Shown here: piece after piece, positions 38,113 through 46,001 of the stretch
Layout of the letters: every line of letters starts with the position of its first letter
Numbering within the stretch: the stretch's first letter is position 1
Assembly (NCBI RefSeq): GCF_001905665.1
Contig: NZ_LIVX01000001.1
Span: 744,001-808,000 of the forward strand
Source: Streptomyces sp. CB02261
Lineage (GTDB): Bacteria > Actinomycetota > Actinomycetes > Streptomycetales > Streptomycetaceae
Reading direction: 5' to 3'
DNA: 64,000 nucleotides
Position numbers and translations under genes: made by a program
Notes under the pieces: generated by a model
The model's database searches: none
What the model was told of the DNA's origin: nothing
Seen by the model: the letters and a program-made list of their open reading frames with translations, nothing else

Positions 38113-39333
38113 GTGTCCGTCTCCGTGCTCTCGAAAACCCGCGCCCGGCCGTGGCCCCTCGCCACCGCCGCGGCGGTCTGCCTGCTCTCGTTCGCGGCCT
38201 TCTGGGTGGCGCAACGCCTCGCCCACGTGAACATGCTCGACGTGATGGTCTACCGGGCCGAGGGCGAGACGGTCAGGGCCGGTGGTGACCTGTACGCGAT
38301 GCGCGCCACCTCGGCGAACCTCGGCATGACGTATCCGCCCTTCGCGGCCCTGCTGTTCGTCCCGCTGACCCTGGTGAGCGTGCCGCTGATGCGGACGCTC
38401 AGCACGGCGGGGAACCTGCTCCTCGTCGTCGCCCTGGTCCAGCTGTCGCTCCAGTTGGTCCGCCCGTCCCTGTCCCGTACGGATCTGTGGCGTACGACGC
38501 TGTGGGTCGCCGCGGTCGTGGTCTGGTCCGAGCCGGTGTGGACGACCCTGCGGTACGGGCAGATCAACCTGCTCATAGCGGTGGCGGTGCTCTGGGACCT
38601 CACGCGCGCGCGTGGCAGCCGCTGGGCGGGCCTCGGCATCGGCCTGGCGACCGCGGTGAAACTCACACCGGGTCTCTTCGTGGTCCTGCTGCTCGTCGCG
38701 GGGCTGATCCTGTGGCGCGGGGACCGGTCCTGGAACACCTGGCTGCGTACGGCGGTGACGGCGACCGGCGTGTTCCTGGCGACGACGCTGGCCGTGGTGC
38801 TCGTGCTGCCGGCGGACTCGAAGCGCTTCTGGACGGAGACCCTGTTCGAGACGGGCCGGGTCGGTTTCGCCGAGGAGACCGCCAACCAGTCGATCCGGGG
38901 CGTGCTGGCCCGGCTCATGCACACCGACGACCCGGGCCTGTGGTGGGCGGTGACGGCGGCGCTCCTGGGCGGCGCGGCGATGGTGCTCGCGGTACGGGCC
39001 GCGGTGCGGGGCGACAAGGCCGTGGCGGTCGTCGTCTGCGCGTTCACGGCGCTGATGATCAGCCCGATCTCCTGGTCCCACCACTGGGTCTGGTGCGTGC
39101 CGCTGCTGATCCTGCTCGCGGACCGCGCCACGCGCGCGTGGCCGGTGACGGGCGCGGTGGCCCTGGTCTTCGCGTCGTTCGCGCTGTGGTGGGTTCCGCA
39201 CGACCCGGGCCGGCCCGAGCTGGACCAGAACGCGGGCCAGATGCTGCTGTCCGCGATCTACCCGCTGACGACGACGGCGCTGCTCGTGGGGTACGCGCTG
39301 ACGCTGCGGCGTCAGGCCGTGGCGAAGGAGTAG
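38113..39333 (+). CDS. GT87-type polyprenyl-phosphate-dependent glycosyltransferase (DUF2029)
   Basis: 406 residues from GTG. A polytopic membrane protein with about ten helices and the GT-C features of family 87: an acidic first-loop motif MLDVMVYRAEGETV, then MTYPPFAALLFVPL. Family members in mycobacteria transfer mannose from polyprenyl phosphate in arabinomannan or PIM synthesis. The last 22 bases overlap the convergent small gene. It lies between the two tRNA-Ala genes, alone. Confidence 0.85.
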   Translation: MSVSVLSKTRARPWPLATAAAVCLLSFAAFWVAQRLAHVNMLDVMVYRAEGETVRAGGDLYAMRATSANLGMTYPPFAALLFVPLTLVSVPLMRTLSTAGNLLLVVALVQLSLQLVRPSLSRTDLWRTTLWVAAVVVWSEPVWTTLRYGQINLLIAVAVLWDLTRARGSRWAGLGIGLATAVKLTPGLFVVLLLVAGLILWRGDRSWNTWLRTAVTATGVFLATTLAVVLVLPADSKRFWTETLFETGRVGFAEETANQSIRGVLARLMHTDDPGLWWAVTAALLGGAAMVLAVRAAVRGDKAVAVVVCAFTALMISPISWSHHWVWCVPLLILLADRATRAWPVTGAVALVFASFALWWVPHDPGRPELDQNAGQMLLSAIYPLTTTALLVGYALTLRRQAVAKE

Positions 39334-39545
39334 AACCGCTTGAGGGTGCAGTGCTCGTCGAGGAGCCGGCCGTAGATCGGCTCCCCCTCCAGCTCGCGGT
39401 ACGTCTCGATGGGGTCGCCTTTTATGATCAGCGCCCGCGCGCACTCCTCGCACCAGTACTGGAACCCTGGGTTGACGGGGTCCATGTCACGCACGATGGG
39501 CGTACCGCTGCCGCACCAGTCGCACTTCCTCCTGTGTGCACCCAT
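39312..39545 (-). CDS. Small cysteine-rich protein (zinc-ribbon-like)
   Basis: 77 residues. CDWCGSG near the N terminus and WCEECARAL at about 31-39 form two CxxC knuckles, a probable zinc ribbon. The rest (GDPIETYRELEGEPIYGRLLDEHC) is polar. Its tail overlaps the GT87 gene by 22 bp on the opposite strand. The upstream 39-residue gene ends 3 bp before its ATG. I believe it is widely conserved in Streptomyces, function unknown. Confidence 0.75.
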   Translation of the reverse strand: MGAHRRKCDWCGSGTPIVRDMDPVNPGFQYWCEECARALIIKGDPIETYRELEGEPIYGRLLDEHCTLKRFYSFATA

Positions 39546-39548
39546 CAG

Positions 39549-39668
39549 TCAGCTCCAGCTGTGGCCGCAGGCCGTGCACCCATAGGACACCCCGCAGTTG
39601 TCGCCGAGCACTTGGGCCACCCTCCCGTCCGGATTCCTCGTCCCCCTCCGGCCGTCCGATTCTGCCAT
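39549..39668 (-). CDS. 39-residue cysteine-rich microprotein
   Basis: A short frame MAESDGRRGTRNP... ending CGVSYGCTACGHSWS and TGA. It has three Cys (C25, C31, C34) and a terminal CGHSWS that resembles half a zinc ribbon. The stop is three bases before the ATG of the next, also Cys-rich, gene, which suggests coupling. The Shine-Dalgarno sequence is weak (CGGGG). Evidence is position and composition only, so it could still be spurious. Confidence 0.5.
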   Translation of the reverse strand: MAESDGRRGTRNPDGRVAQVLGDNCGVSYGCTACGHSWS

Positions 39669-39815
39669 GGCCCCGCAAGAGGGTCAGCGTGATCGGCGTG
39701 GCGGTCCCGCCGCCGCGGCCTGCGGGACGCCGAACGGCCGTCCGGTCCGGTTGTCGGTGCCACGGTCTTTACTGGGACAGCACGGGGGACTCGACCATGG
39801 GGGGGTGCGGCGATC

Positions 39816-40730
39816 GTGGCAGCGGTACCGACACAGCGGCGGCGACGGCCGGAGCTCGCCGCCTTCCTGCGCAGCCGCCGGGCCAGGGTGACCCCCGAGG
39901 ACGTGGGGATGCCGCCGGGGCTCCGCCGCCGTACACCGGGCCTGCGCCGCGAGGAGGTCGCCCGGCTCTCCGGGGTCGGCGTCACCTGGTACACCTGGCT
40001 GGAGCAGGGACGTCCGATCAACGCCTCCGCGCAGGTGCTCGACGCGGTCGCCCGCACACTGCGGCTCGACCGGTCCGAGCGCGAGCACCTCTACCGCTTG
40101 GCCGAGGTGCCGTACGCCCCGGAGCGGTCCGCCGCGGACGTGCCGGGGGTCGGCCCGGAGGTCCAGGGCGTCCTCGACGCCCTGGACCCGCACCCGGCGG
40201 TGCTCCACGACGCGCGGTACGACGTCCTCGCGACCAACGCCATGTACGAGCGGCTCTTCTTCCGGCACGACCAGGACGGGCGCGGCGGACAGGCCCTGGA
40301 CACCGGCCCGTTCGGCGTACGCAACGTGCTGTGGGCGCTGTTGAGCACGCCCGGCCCCACCTGCCCGGTGATGGAGCGGGAGCGGGAACTGCCCCTGATG
40401 GTGGCCCGGTTGCGGGGCGCGTACGGACGTCATGGGGGCGAGCCCGCCTGGGAGGAGTTCATACGGCGCCTCGCGGAGGCCAGTCCGGAGTTCGCCCGGT
40501 TGTGGCGCGGCGGCGACGTGGTCCCGCCGGGGACACGGGTGCGGACCCTCCGCCACGAGCGGGTGGGTGAGGTCCGGTCGGTCCCGGTCTCCCTCTCCGT
40601 GGACGGGATGCCGGAGTGCCGCATCGTGACGTACACGCCGAGCGACGAGGAGAGCCGTCAGGGGCTCGCGGCCCTGCACGAGGTGACGGAACGACGAATC
40701 CCGCCCCCTGCTGGGGACGGGATCCGGTGA
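39816..40730 (+). CDS. XRE-family regulator with MmyB-like domain (second copy)
   Basis: 304 residues from GTG. The helix-turn-helix domain carries RRTPGLRREEVARLSGVGVTW and WLEQGRPINAS; residues from about 105 on are the MmyB-like ligand-binding region. It is a paralogue of the regulator at 567-1454, but no MFS gene adjoins it, so its target is unclear. The 147-bp region upstream (39669-39815) is shared with the divergent small genes. The 3' end carries a hairpin (40698-40723) that also follows the second tRNA-Ala. Confidence 0.87.
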   Translation: MAAVPTQRRRRPELAAFLRSRRARVTPEDVGMPPGLRRRTPGLRREEVARLSGVGVTWYTWLEQGRPINASAQVLDAVARTLRLDRSEREHLYRLAEVPYAPERSAADVPGVGPEVQGVLDALDPHPAVLHDARYDVLATNAMYERLFFRHDQDGRGGQALDTGPFGVRNVLWALLSTPGPTCPVMERERELPLMVARLRGAYGRHGGEPAWEEFIRRLAEASPEFARLWRGGDVVPPGTRVRTLRHERVGEVRSVPVSLSVDGMPECRIVTYTPSDEESRQGLAALHEVTERRIPPPAGDGIR

Positions 40731-40733
40731 TTG

Positions 40734-40806
40734 TGGAGCTAAGGAGAATTGAACTCCTGACCTCCTGCATGCCATGCAGGCGCTCTACCAACTGAGCTAT
40801 AGCCCC
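40734..40806 (-). tRNA. tRNA-Ala (anticodon GGC), second copy
   Basis: Identical over all 73 bases to the gene at 37916-37988, including G3:U70 and the GGC anticodon, no CCA encoded. Transcribed from the same strand. The flanks differ from the first copy beyond a few bases. Termination probably uses the hairpin at 40698-40723 inside the end of the convergent regulator gene. Confidence 0.97.
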
Positions 40807-40842
40807 TCGTGTTCTTCGCGCTCCGCGCTGCGAACAAGAAGA

Positions 40843-40872
40843 ACTCTAGCCTGTGACCTGCCGGAAAGTGAA
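40843..40872 (-). promoter_or_regulatory. Predicted promoter of the second tRNA-Ala gene
   Basis: Minus strand: -35 TTCACT (40872-40867), 18-bp spacer, -10 TAGAGT (40848-40843). The -35 box lies in the loop of the upstream operon's terminator. Just inside the transcript the 5' leader can form a GTTCGC..GCGAAGAAC hairpin. Confidence 0.5.
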
Positions 40873-40888
40873 ATCCGGGTCCGGCAGG
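40857..40888 (-). terminator. Terminator of the nadD-rsfS-phosphatase operon
   Basis: CCTGCCGGA at 40857-40865 and TCCGGCAGG at 40880-40888, a 9-bp perfect stem with a 14-base loop, placed 15 bases after the phosphatase stop on the minus strand. It overlaps the tRNA-Ala promoter. Confidence 0.65.
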
Positions 40889-40902
40889 CCGGGCCGCGGG
40901 GC

Positions 40903-41556
40903 TCAGTCGTCGTCGCCGAGGACCGGCTCGGGCAGCGTGCCCGCGTTGTGCTCCATCAGACGCCAGCCACGGGCGCCCTCGCCGAGGACGGACCAGCAGC
41001 AGTTCGTGAGGCCGCCCAGGCTCTCCCAGTGGCGGGACTCCAGGTCCAGGAGTCGGCCGATGGTGGTGCGGATCGTGCCGCCGTGGCTCACCACGACGAG
41101 CGTGCCGTCGTCGGGGAGCTTGTCGGCGTGCTCCAGGACCACCGGGGCGGCCCGGTCGGCCACCTCGGTCTCCAGCTCGCCGCCGCCCCGGCGCACGGGC
41201 TCGCCGCGCTTCCAGGCGGCGTACTGCTCGCCGTACCGCGCCACGATCTCGTCATGGGTCAGGCCCTGCCACTCCCCCGCGTACGTCTCGCGCAGCGCGG
41301 AGTCGTGGGCGACGGCGTGGCCGGTGAGCGCGGCCAACTCGGCGGCGGTGGCGGCCGCCCGCTTCAGGTCGGACGCGACGATGGCGTCCGGCTTGAGCGC
41401 GGCGAGCAGCCGTGCGGCCCGGCGCGCCTGGGCGACGCCGGTCTCCGTCAGCTCGATGTCGGTCGAGCCCTGGAAACGGCGCTCCAGGTTCCAGGAGGTC
41501 TGGCCGTGGCGCCAGAGGACGATGCGGCGGCCTCTGCCGCCCTTGGTGGTGCTCAG
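40903..41556 (-). CDS. Histidine phosphatase family protein, CTG start
   Basis: 217 residues. The catalytic N-terminal motif is RIVLWRHGQTSWN (RHG), the second His is in VVSHGGTIR, and ETYAGEWQG contains the acid residue. The family includes phosphoglycerate mutases and glucosyl-3-phosphoglycerate phosphatase; in mycobacteria the gene after rsfS encodes the latter (GpgP). No ATG, GTG or TTG precedes the RHG motif in frame: an in-frame TGA lies four codons before the CTG. The CTG overlaps the rsfS stop (CTGA), so I take it as a coupled CTG start. Confidence 0.87.
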   Translation of the reverse strand: MSTTKGGRGRRIVLWRHGQTSWNLERRFQGSTDIELTETGVAQARRAARLLAALKPDAIVASDLKRAAATAAELAALTGHAVAHDSALRETYAGEWQGLTHDEIVARYGEQYAAWKRGEPVRRGGGELETEVADRAAPVVLEHADKLPDDGTLVVVSHGGTIRTTIGRLLDLESRHWESLGGLTNCCWSVLGEGARGWRLMEHNAGTLPEPVLGDDD

Positions 41557-42020
41557 CTCAGCTCACCGTCCGCCTCGTCGGGCAGGCCCGCGGCGTGGTC
41601 GGCGAGGTCGACCCCGGTCAGGGCCGCGTGCTCGGCACCCTTGCCGCGCGTCTTCGACGCGTCCTCGGGCAGCGGCAGCTCGGGGCAGTCCTTCCACAGC
41701 CGCTCCAGGGCGTAGAAGACCCGCTCCTCGCTGTGCTGGACGTGGACGACGATGTCGACGTAGTCCAGGAGGATCCAGCGCGCGTCGCGGTCGCCCTCAC
41801 GGCGGACCGGCTTGGCGCCGAGGTCCTTGTTCAGGCGCTCCTCGATCTCGTCGACGATCGACTTGACCTGGCGGTCGTTGGGCGCGGAGGCGAGCAGGAA
41901 GGCGTCGGTGATCGACAGCACGTCGCTGACGTCGTACGCGATGATGTCGTGCGCGAGCCGGTCGGCGGCCGCCTGAGCGGCGGCGTTGACGAGCTCGATG
42001 GAACGATCCGTGGCGGTCAC
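41553..42020 (-). CDS. rsfS: Ribosome silencing factor RsfS
   Basis: 155 residues from GTG. Core motifs: DIIAYDVSDVLSITDAFLLASAPNDRQ split over about 27-53, and WILLDYVDIVVHVQHSEERVFYALERLW. It binds L14 and blocks subunit joining during starvation. A C-terminal extension of about 35 residues (from LPLPEDASKT) is not part of the core domain. It lies between the LCP gene and the phosphatase, the conserved actinobacterial order. Confidence 0.94.
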   Translation of the reverse strand: MTATDRSIELVNAAAQAAADRLAHDIIAYDVSDVLSITDAFLLASAPNDRQVKSIVDEIEERLNKDLGAKPVRREGDRDARWILLDYVDIVVHVQHSEERVFYALERLWKDCPELPLPEDASKTRGKGAEHAALTGVDLADHAAGLPDEADGELS

Positions 42021-42103
42021 AAGCAGGCTTTCGTCGGCGGTCCAGTACCCCTCCAGGGTCTCACGGACCGCCGACGCGCCCGCCAACGTTTTCAGGAGCG
42101 CCG

Positions 42104-43804
42104 TTACCGGGGGCCCTGAGGCTTGTAGTCCTGGCCCAGGACGACGGTGACCGCGGCGGCGTTCGAGGGCTCGCCCTTGGTGACCGCGGTGGCCGGCAGC
42201 CCCAGCGTCTTGGCCACCTCGGCCGCTGTCGCCTTCTGGGCGTCGTCGGCGTACAGGACCTGCGACGTCTCGCGGGTGGGCGCCTCGGCGCCTCCCACGA
42301 AGGCGTAGCCGCCGTTGATCAGGACGATCCTGGCTGTCTCGGTGGCGCCCTTCCCGGAGCCGTCCCGGATCGAGACCCGGGTCACCTCGCCGGCCTCGGG
42401 GGCGGTGACCTTGCCGCCGAGGATGTCCTTCACCACACTTCCGCCGGCGTCCTCGGTCAGGGCGCCGTCCGCGCCGACCGGCAGCAGGGCCGTCTTGTGG
42501 TCGCCGATCTTGGCGTGCTCGGCGAGCCTGGCGAGGGAGGCCGCCAGGTCCTTCTCCGGGAGCGAGGGGTCGAGGATCTGCTGCAGGGTCTGGATGGTGA
42601 CCGTGGCGGCCTCGGGGTCGGAGGAGATCTTCCGCAGCACGCCGTACATGACCTGGCCGAACCGCTGGAGCTGCTTGGCCTCGGCCTCGCCGGGTGCCCG
42701 GTAGGTGGCGTAGGCGACGGCGGCGCGGCCGTTCAGGGTCTGCTTCTCGCCCTTCCTGACCAGCGGGTCCGCGCCCTTCTTGGCGCCGGGCACGTCCGTG
42801 TCGGTGTCCGTCTCGATGCCGCTGACGGTCTCGACGAGGTTCTCCAGGTACGGGGTGTCCAGGCGCCAGGTCCCGGTGATCCGGGTGCCGAGGAGATTGC
42901 CGATCGCCTCCCGGGTCCCACCGGCCCCGTCGTCCTCGACCGACTTGCCGAGGGTCGTCACGGAGCCCTCCTCGTCGGCGACGACGACGGAGTTGGGGAG
43001 CAGGACGGTGGTGCCCTGGCGGGTGGTCGCGTTGTTCACGAGGAGGGCGGTGGAGGTGCCGCCGTTCTTGAGGTCGTGGAGGTGGACGACGATCGTGTCG
43101 CGCTTCTGCGGACCGGTCGCTGCGTTCCCCTTCTGCTCCGCCTCGGACGAGCCGGGCAGCTTGCCGGCGGACCACAGGTAGCCGACGCCGCCCGCGACCG
43201 CGAGGACGAGCACGACGACGAGGGCGACGACCCGGTTGCGGCCGCGCCGCCGGGCCTCCTCGCGGCGCTCGGAACGGCTCTCGGTGAACTTCAGCCAGTC
43301 GATGACGTCCTCGGAGTCCTCGTCCGGCTCCTCGATGAACGAGAACTGCTCGGTGCGGTAGTCCCGGTCGTCGTCGCCCCCGGCCTGCCGGGCCGGGGCG
43401 GACCGCTCGGAGGCGGGGCGCTGTCCGGGGACGCCGGCCGGGGCCGCGACGGGCGCCGCGGGGGTGACGGGTGCGGCCTGCGTCGCGGGGGCGGGGGCGG
43501 GCTCGGCCGGCGCGGCCCACTGCTGCCCCGTGTCGTACGAGGGGTAGGCGTAGCCCTGCTGCTGCCCGTAGGGGTCGTACGGCGATCCCTGCTGCGGCTG
43601 TTGCGGCTGCTGCTGCCCGCCGTAGGGGTCGTAGCCGTACCCCTGCTGCGGCTGCTGCTGTTGACCGCCGTACGGGTCGTAGTGCTGCCCCTGCCCCTGC
43701 TGAGGCGCCTGGGGCTGCTGGTACACCGGCTGCCCGTACTCGTCGTAGCCGATGATCTGCGGCTGCGGATAGTACGGGTCGTACGGGTGCTGCTGGTCGT
43801 TCAC
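42104..43804 (-). CDS. LytR-CpsA-Psr (LCP) family protein with LytR_C domain
   Basis: 566 residues from GTG. Residues 1 to about 100 are rich in Gln, Pro, Tyr and Gly with recurring YDPYGGQQQ units. An Ala/Pro linker and an acidic stretch follow. The membrane helix lies at about 196-215 (VVALVVVLVLAVAGGVGYLW), the LCP domain at about 235-445 (RDTIVVHL, then YRAPGEAEAKQLQRFGQ), and the LytR_C domain at about 465-560. LCP enzymes transfer lipid-linked anionic glycopolymers to peptidoglycan. From memory, the S. coelicolor orthologue beside nadD is called PdtA and is needed for a spore-wall polymer. Confidence 0.88.
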   Translation of the reverse strand: MNDQQHPYDPYYPQPQIIGYDEYGQPVYQQPQAPQQGQGQHYDPYGGQQQQPQQGYGYDPYGGQQQPQQPQQGSPYDPYGQQQGYAYPSYDTGQQWAAPAEPAPAPATQAAPVTPAAPVAAPAGVPGQRPASERSAPARQAGGDDDRDYRTEQFSFIEEPDEDSEDVIDWLKFTESRSERREEARRRGRNRVVALVVVLVLAVAGGVGYLWSAGKLPGSSEAEQKGNAATGPQKRDTIVVHLHDLKNGGTSTALLVNNATTRQGTTVLLPNSVVVADEEGSVTTLGKSVEDDGAGGTREAIGNLLGTRITGTWRLDTPYLENLVETVSGIETDTDTDVPGAKKGADPLVRKGEKQTLNGRAAVAYATYRAPGEAEAKQLQRFGQVMYGVLRKISSDPEAATVTIQTLQQILDPSLPEKDLAASLARLAEHAKIGDHKTALLPVGADGALTEDAGGSVVKDILGGKVTAPEAGEVTRVSIRDGSGKGATETARIVLINGGYAFVGGAEAPTRETSQVLYADDAQKATAAEVAKTLGLPATAVTKGEPSNAAAVTVVLGQDYKPQGPR

Positions 43805-43823
43805 CGGTGGCCCTCCCCGAAGC

Positions 43824-44444
43824 TCACGCGCGGCGGTACAACTGGCGCTTGTCGATGTAGCGCACCACGCCGTCAGGGACCAGGTACCAGACGGGATCCC
43901 CCTGCGCGACCCGCGCCCGGCAGTCGGTGGAGGAGATGGCGAGCGCGGGAACCTCGACCAACGAGACCCCGCCCTTGGGCAGTCCGTCGTCGGTGAGGTC
44001 GTGGCCCGGCCGGGTGACGCCGATGAAGTGCGCGAGCGAGAAGAGCTCCTCGGCGTCGCGCCAGGTGAGGATCTGTGACAGCGCGTCGGCCCCGGTGATG
44101 AAGAAGAGGTCCGCATCGGTGTTGAGGGCGCGCAGGTCCCGCAGGGTGTCGATGGTGTAGGTCGCACCGCCGCGGTCGATGTCGATGCGGCTGACCGAGA
44201 ACTGCGGGTTGGACGCCGTGGCGATGACCGTCATCAGGTAGCGGTCCTCGGGCGCAGACACGGCCTTGTCGCTCTTCTGCCACGGCTGCCCGGTCGGTAC
44301 GAACACCACCTCGTCCAGGTGGAACAGGGCGGCGACCTCGCTGGCCGCCACCAGGTGTCCGTGGTGGATCGGGTCGAAGGTTCCGCCCATCACGCCGAGT
44401 CGGCGCTTCCCGCGCCCGCCAGTAGGCATTTCCTGCTCTCCCAT
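43824..44444 (-). CDS. nadD: Nicotinate-nucleotide adenylyltransferase
   Basis: 206 residues from the ATG giving [10 protein letters not shown]; the ATG five codons later is an alternative. [15 protein letters not shown] is the nucleotidyltransferase signature with the H-x-G-H pair, and the C terminus has [27 protein letters not shown]. It converts nicotinate mononucleotide and ATP to deamido-NAD. It is the first gene of nadD-LCP-rsfS-phosphatase, with a 19-bp gap to the LCP gene. Confidence 0.95.
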   Translation of the reverse strand: MGEQEMPTGGRGKRRLGVMGGTFDPIHHGHLVAASEVAALFHLDEVVFVPTGQPWQKSDKAVSAPEDRYLMTVIATASNPQFSVSRIDIDRGGATYTIDTLRDLRALNTDADLFFITGADALSQILTWRDAEELFSLAHFIGVTRPGHDLTDDGLPKGGVSLVEVPALAISSTDCRARVAQGDPVWYLVPDGVVRYIDKRQLYRRA

Positions 44445-44495
44445 GCGTGCAGAGCCTACTGGCACGGCAGCGGACGCCTGATCAGGGTCGCCGGT

Positions 44496-44657
44496 TCAGC
44501 GGTCGCGGTTGAAGCGGGTGGTGATCCACAGCAGCAGCATCAGGGCGCCGAAGGCACCGAAGCCGGTGAGGTAGGGGCTGAGGCTTTCGTGGTTGCCGCC
44601 GTGCTCGGCGCCCTCGGCGAGGGAGACCAGGTTGGCGGCGGTGCTGTGGAGGCTCAT
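44496..44657 (-). CDS. Small single-pass membrane protein
   Basis: 53 residues. After a polar, His/Gly/Asn-containing first half (AEGAEHGGNHESLSPYLTG) comes one hydrophobic helix, FGAFGALMLLLWITT, and a basic tail RFNRDR. Nearly identical small proteins occur before nadD in other streptomycetes, as I recall. Function unknown. Codon usage and the intact helix support a real gene despite the size. It is divergent from the M48 gene. Confidence 0.7.
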   Translation of the reverse strand: MSLHSTAANLVSLAEGAEHGGNHESLSPYLTGFGAFGALMLLLWITTRFNRDR

Positions 44658-44782
44658 CTTCGGCAGACCTATCGATCGGGGATGGGAGCGGAGACTTCGC
44701 GCACATCGTATGCGGGCCGTGCGGACGGGCTCACGCCGACTCAGGCGTTGGTGTCGAGCTCCGCTGAACGGCCCGGCCCGAG

Positions 44783-44791
44783 TTATCCACA
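44783..44791 (+). other. DnaA-box-like nonamer in a divergent promoter region
   Basis: TTATCCACA, the E. coli consensus DnaA box, in the 216-bp region (44658-44873) between the small membrane protein and M48 genes. A possible -10 for the M48 gene is TAGGCT at 44820-44825. Related nonamers occur at 32944-32952 (TGTGGACAA) and 21084-21106. No cluster suggests an origin. Confidence 0.4.
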
Positions 44792-44873
44792 GGCCCCGGC
44801 GCACGAGGGCGCCAACGCCTAGGCTGGGTGCGTCAGGGGGACGAGCACCGACTCGTACGAACAGGGGGCATCC

Positions 44874-46001
44874 ATGACCGAGAACGACCAGGGGAACGTG
44901 CCGAGCAGGCAGCGCAAGCGGTTCCCCGGCATCTCCTCGCGGGCCTACGAGCATCCCGCCGACCGCTCGGCGCTGGTGGCGCTGCGCAAGCTCAGCGGCT
45001 TCGACACGGTCTTCAAGGCGCTCAGCGGGCTGCTGCCCGAGCGCAGTCTGCGGCTCCTCTTCCTCTCGGACTCCGTCCGGGTGAGCGACGCGCAGTTCAA
45101 CCACCTCAACGAGATGCTGCGGGACGCCTGTTACATCCTGGACCTGGAGAAGGTCCCGCCGATGTACGTGACGCAGGACCCGAAGCCCAACGCCATGTGC
45201 ATCGGCCTCGACGAGCCGATCATCGTCGTCACCACCGGTCTGGTGGAGCTGCTCGACGAGGAGGAGATGCGGGCGGTCGTCGGCCATGAGGTCGGGCACG
45301 CCCTGTCCGGGCACTCCGTGTACCGCACGGTGCTGCTCTTCCTCACCGGCCTGGCGCTCAAGATCGCCTGGATCCCCCTGGGGAACGTGGCGATCATGGC
45401 CATCGTGACGGCGCTGCGGGAGTGGTTCCGGAAGTCGGAGCTCTCGGCCGACCGGGCGGGACTCCTCGTGGGGCAGGACGTGCGGGCCTCGATGCGCGGT
45501 CTGATGAAGATCGCCGGCGGCAACCACCTCCACGAGATGAACGTGGACGCGTTCCTCGCCCAGGCCGACGAGTACGAGAAGGCCGGCGACCTGCGGGACT
45601 CGGTCCTGAAGATCCTCAACGTGCTGCCGCGGACGCACCCCTTCACGACCGTCCGGGCGGCGGAGCTGAAGAAGTGGTCGGAGAGCCGCGACTTCCAGCG
45701 GATCATGGACGGCCACTACCCGAAGCGCTCGGAGGACAAGGACACCTCGGTCACGGACTCCTTCCGCGAGTCGGCGGGGCACTACGCCGACACGGTGCGG
45801 ACCAGCAAGGATCCGCTGATGAAGCTGGTCGGGGACATAGCCGGGGGCGCCGGTGACCTGGCGGGCGACCTGGGCGGGCGGCTGCGCAACCGGTTCGGCG
45901 CCGGGCAGGGCCCGAAGCAGCCCGGCGACGGCGGACCGACGACCGGGGACGACGGGAGCGGCCCGGCGAGCGGCTCCGGGGGCGGTCAGAGCGAGGGCTG
46001 A
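44874..46001 (+). CDS. M48-family membrane metallopeptidase (HtpX-like)
   Basis: 375 residues. Zinc motif HEVGH (H138, E139, H142) in AVVGHEVGHALSGHSVY, with the third ligand in SELSADRAGLL at about 185-195. A hydrophobic segment follows the HEVGH helix (TVLLFLTGLALKIAWIPLGNVAIMAIV). The C terminus is Gly/Pro-rich. The N-terminal 40 residues mention HPADRSAL, common in streptomycete M48 members. It may act in membrane-protein quality control. Its end overlaps the convergent membrane gene by 16 bp. Confidence 0.88.
   Translation: MTENDQGNVPSRQRKRFPGISSRAYEHPADRSALVALRKLSGFDTVFKALSGLLPERSLRLLFLSDSVRVSDAQFNHLNEMLRDACYILDLEKVPPMYVTQDPKPNAMCIGLDEPIIVVTTGLVELLDEEEMRAVVGHEVGHALSGHSVYRTVLLFLTGLALKIAWIPLGNVAIMAIVTALREWFRKSELSADRAGLLVGQDVRASMRGLMKIAGGNHLHEMNVDAFLAQADEYEKAGDLRDSVLKILNVLPRTHPFTTVRAAELKKWSESRDFQRIMDGHYPKRSEDKDTSVTDSFRESAGHYADTVRTSKDPLMKLVGDIAGGAGDLAGDLGGRLRNRFGAGQGPKQPGDGGPTTGDDGSGPASGSGGGQSEG

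Noticed and set aside
37916..40806. Integrative element bounded by tRNA-Ala att sites
   Set aside because: Both copies are full-length tRNAs with their own promoters and no integrase or excisionase lies between them.
41553..43520. A single long minus-strand gene spanning rsfS and the LCP region
   Set aside because: The upstream part is a shifted frame over the LCP gene; rsfS has its own GTG and family start.
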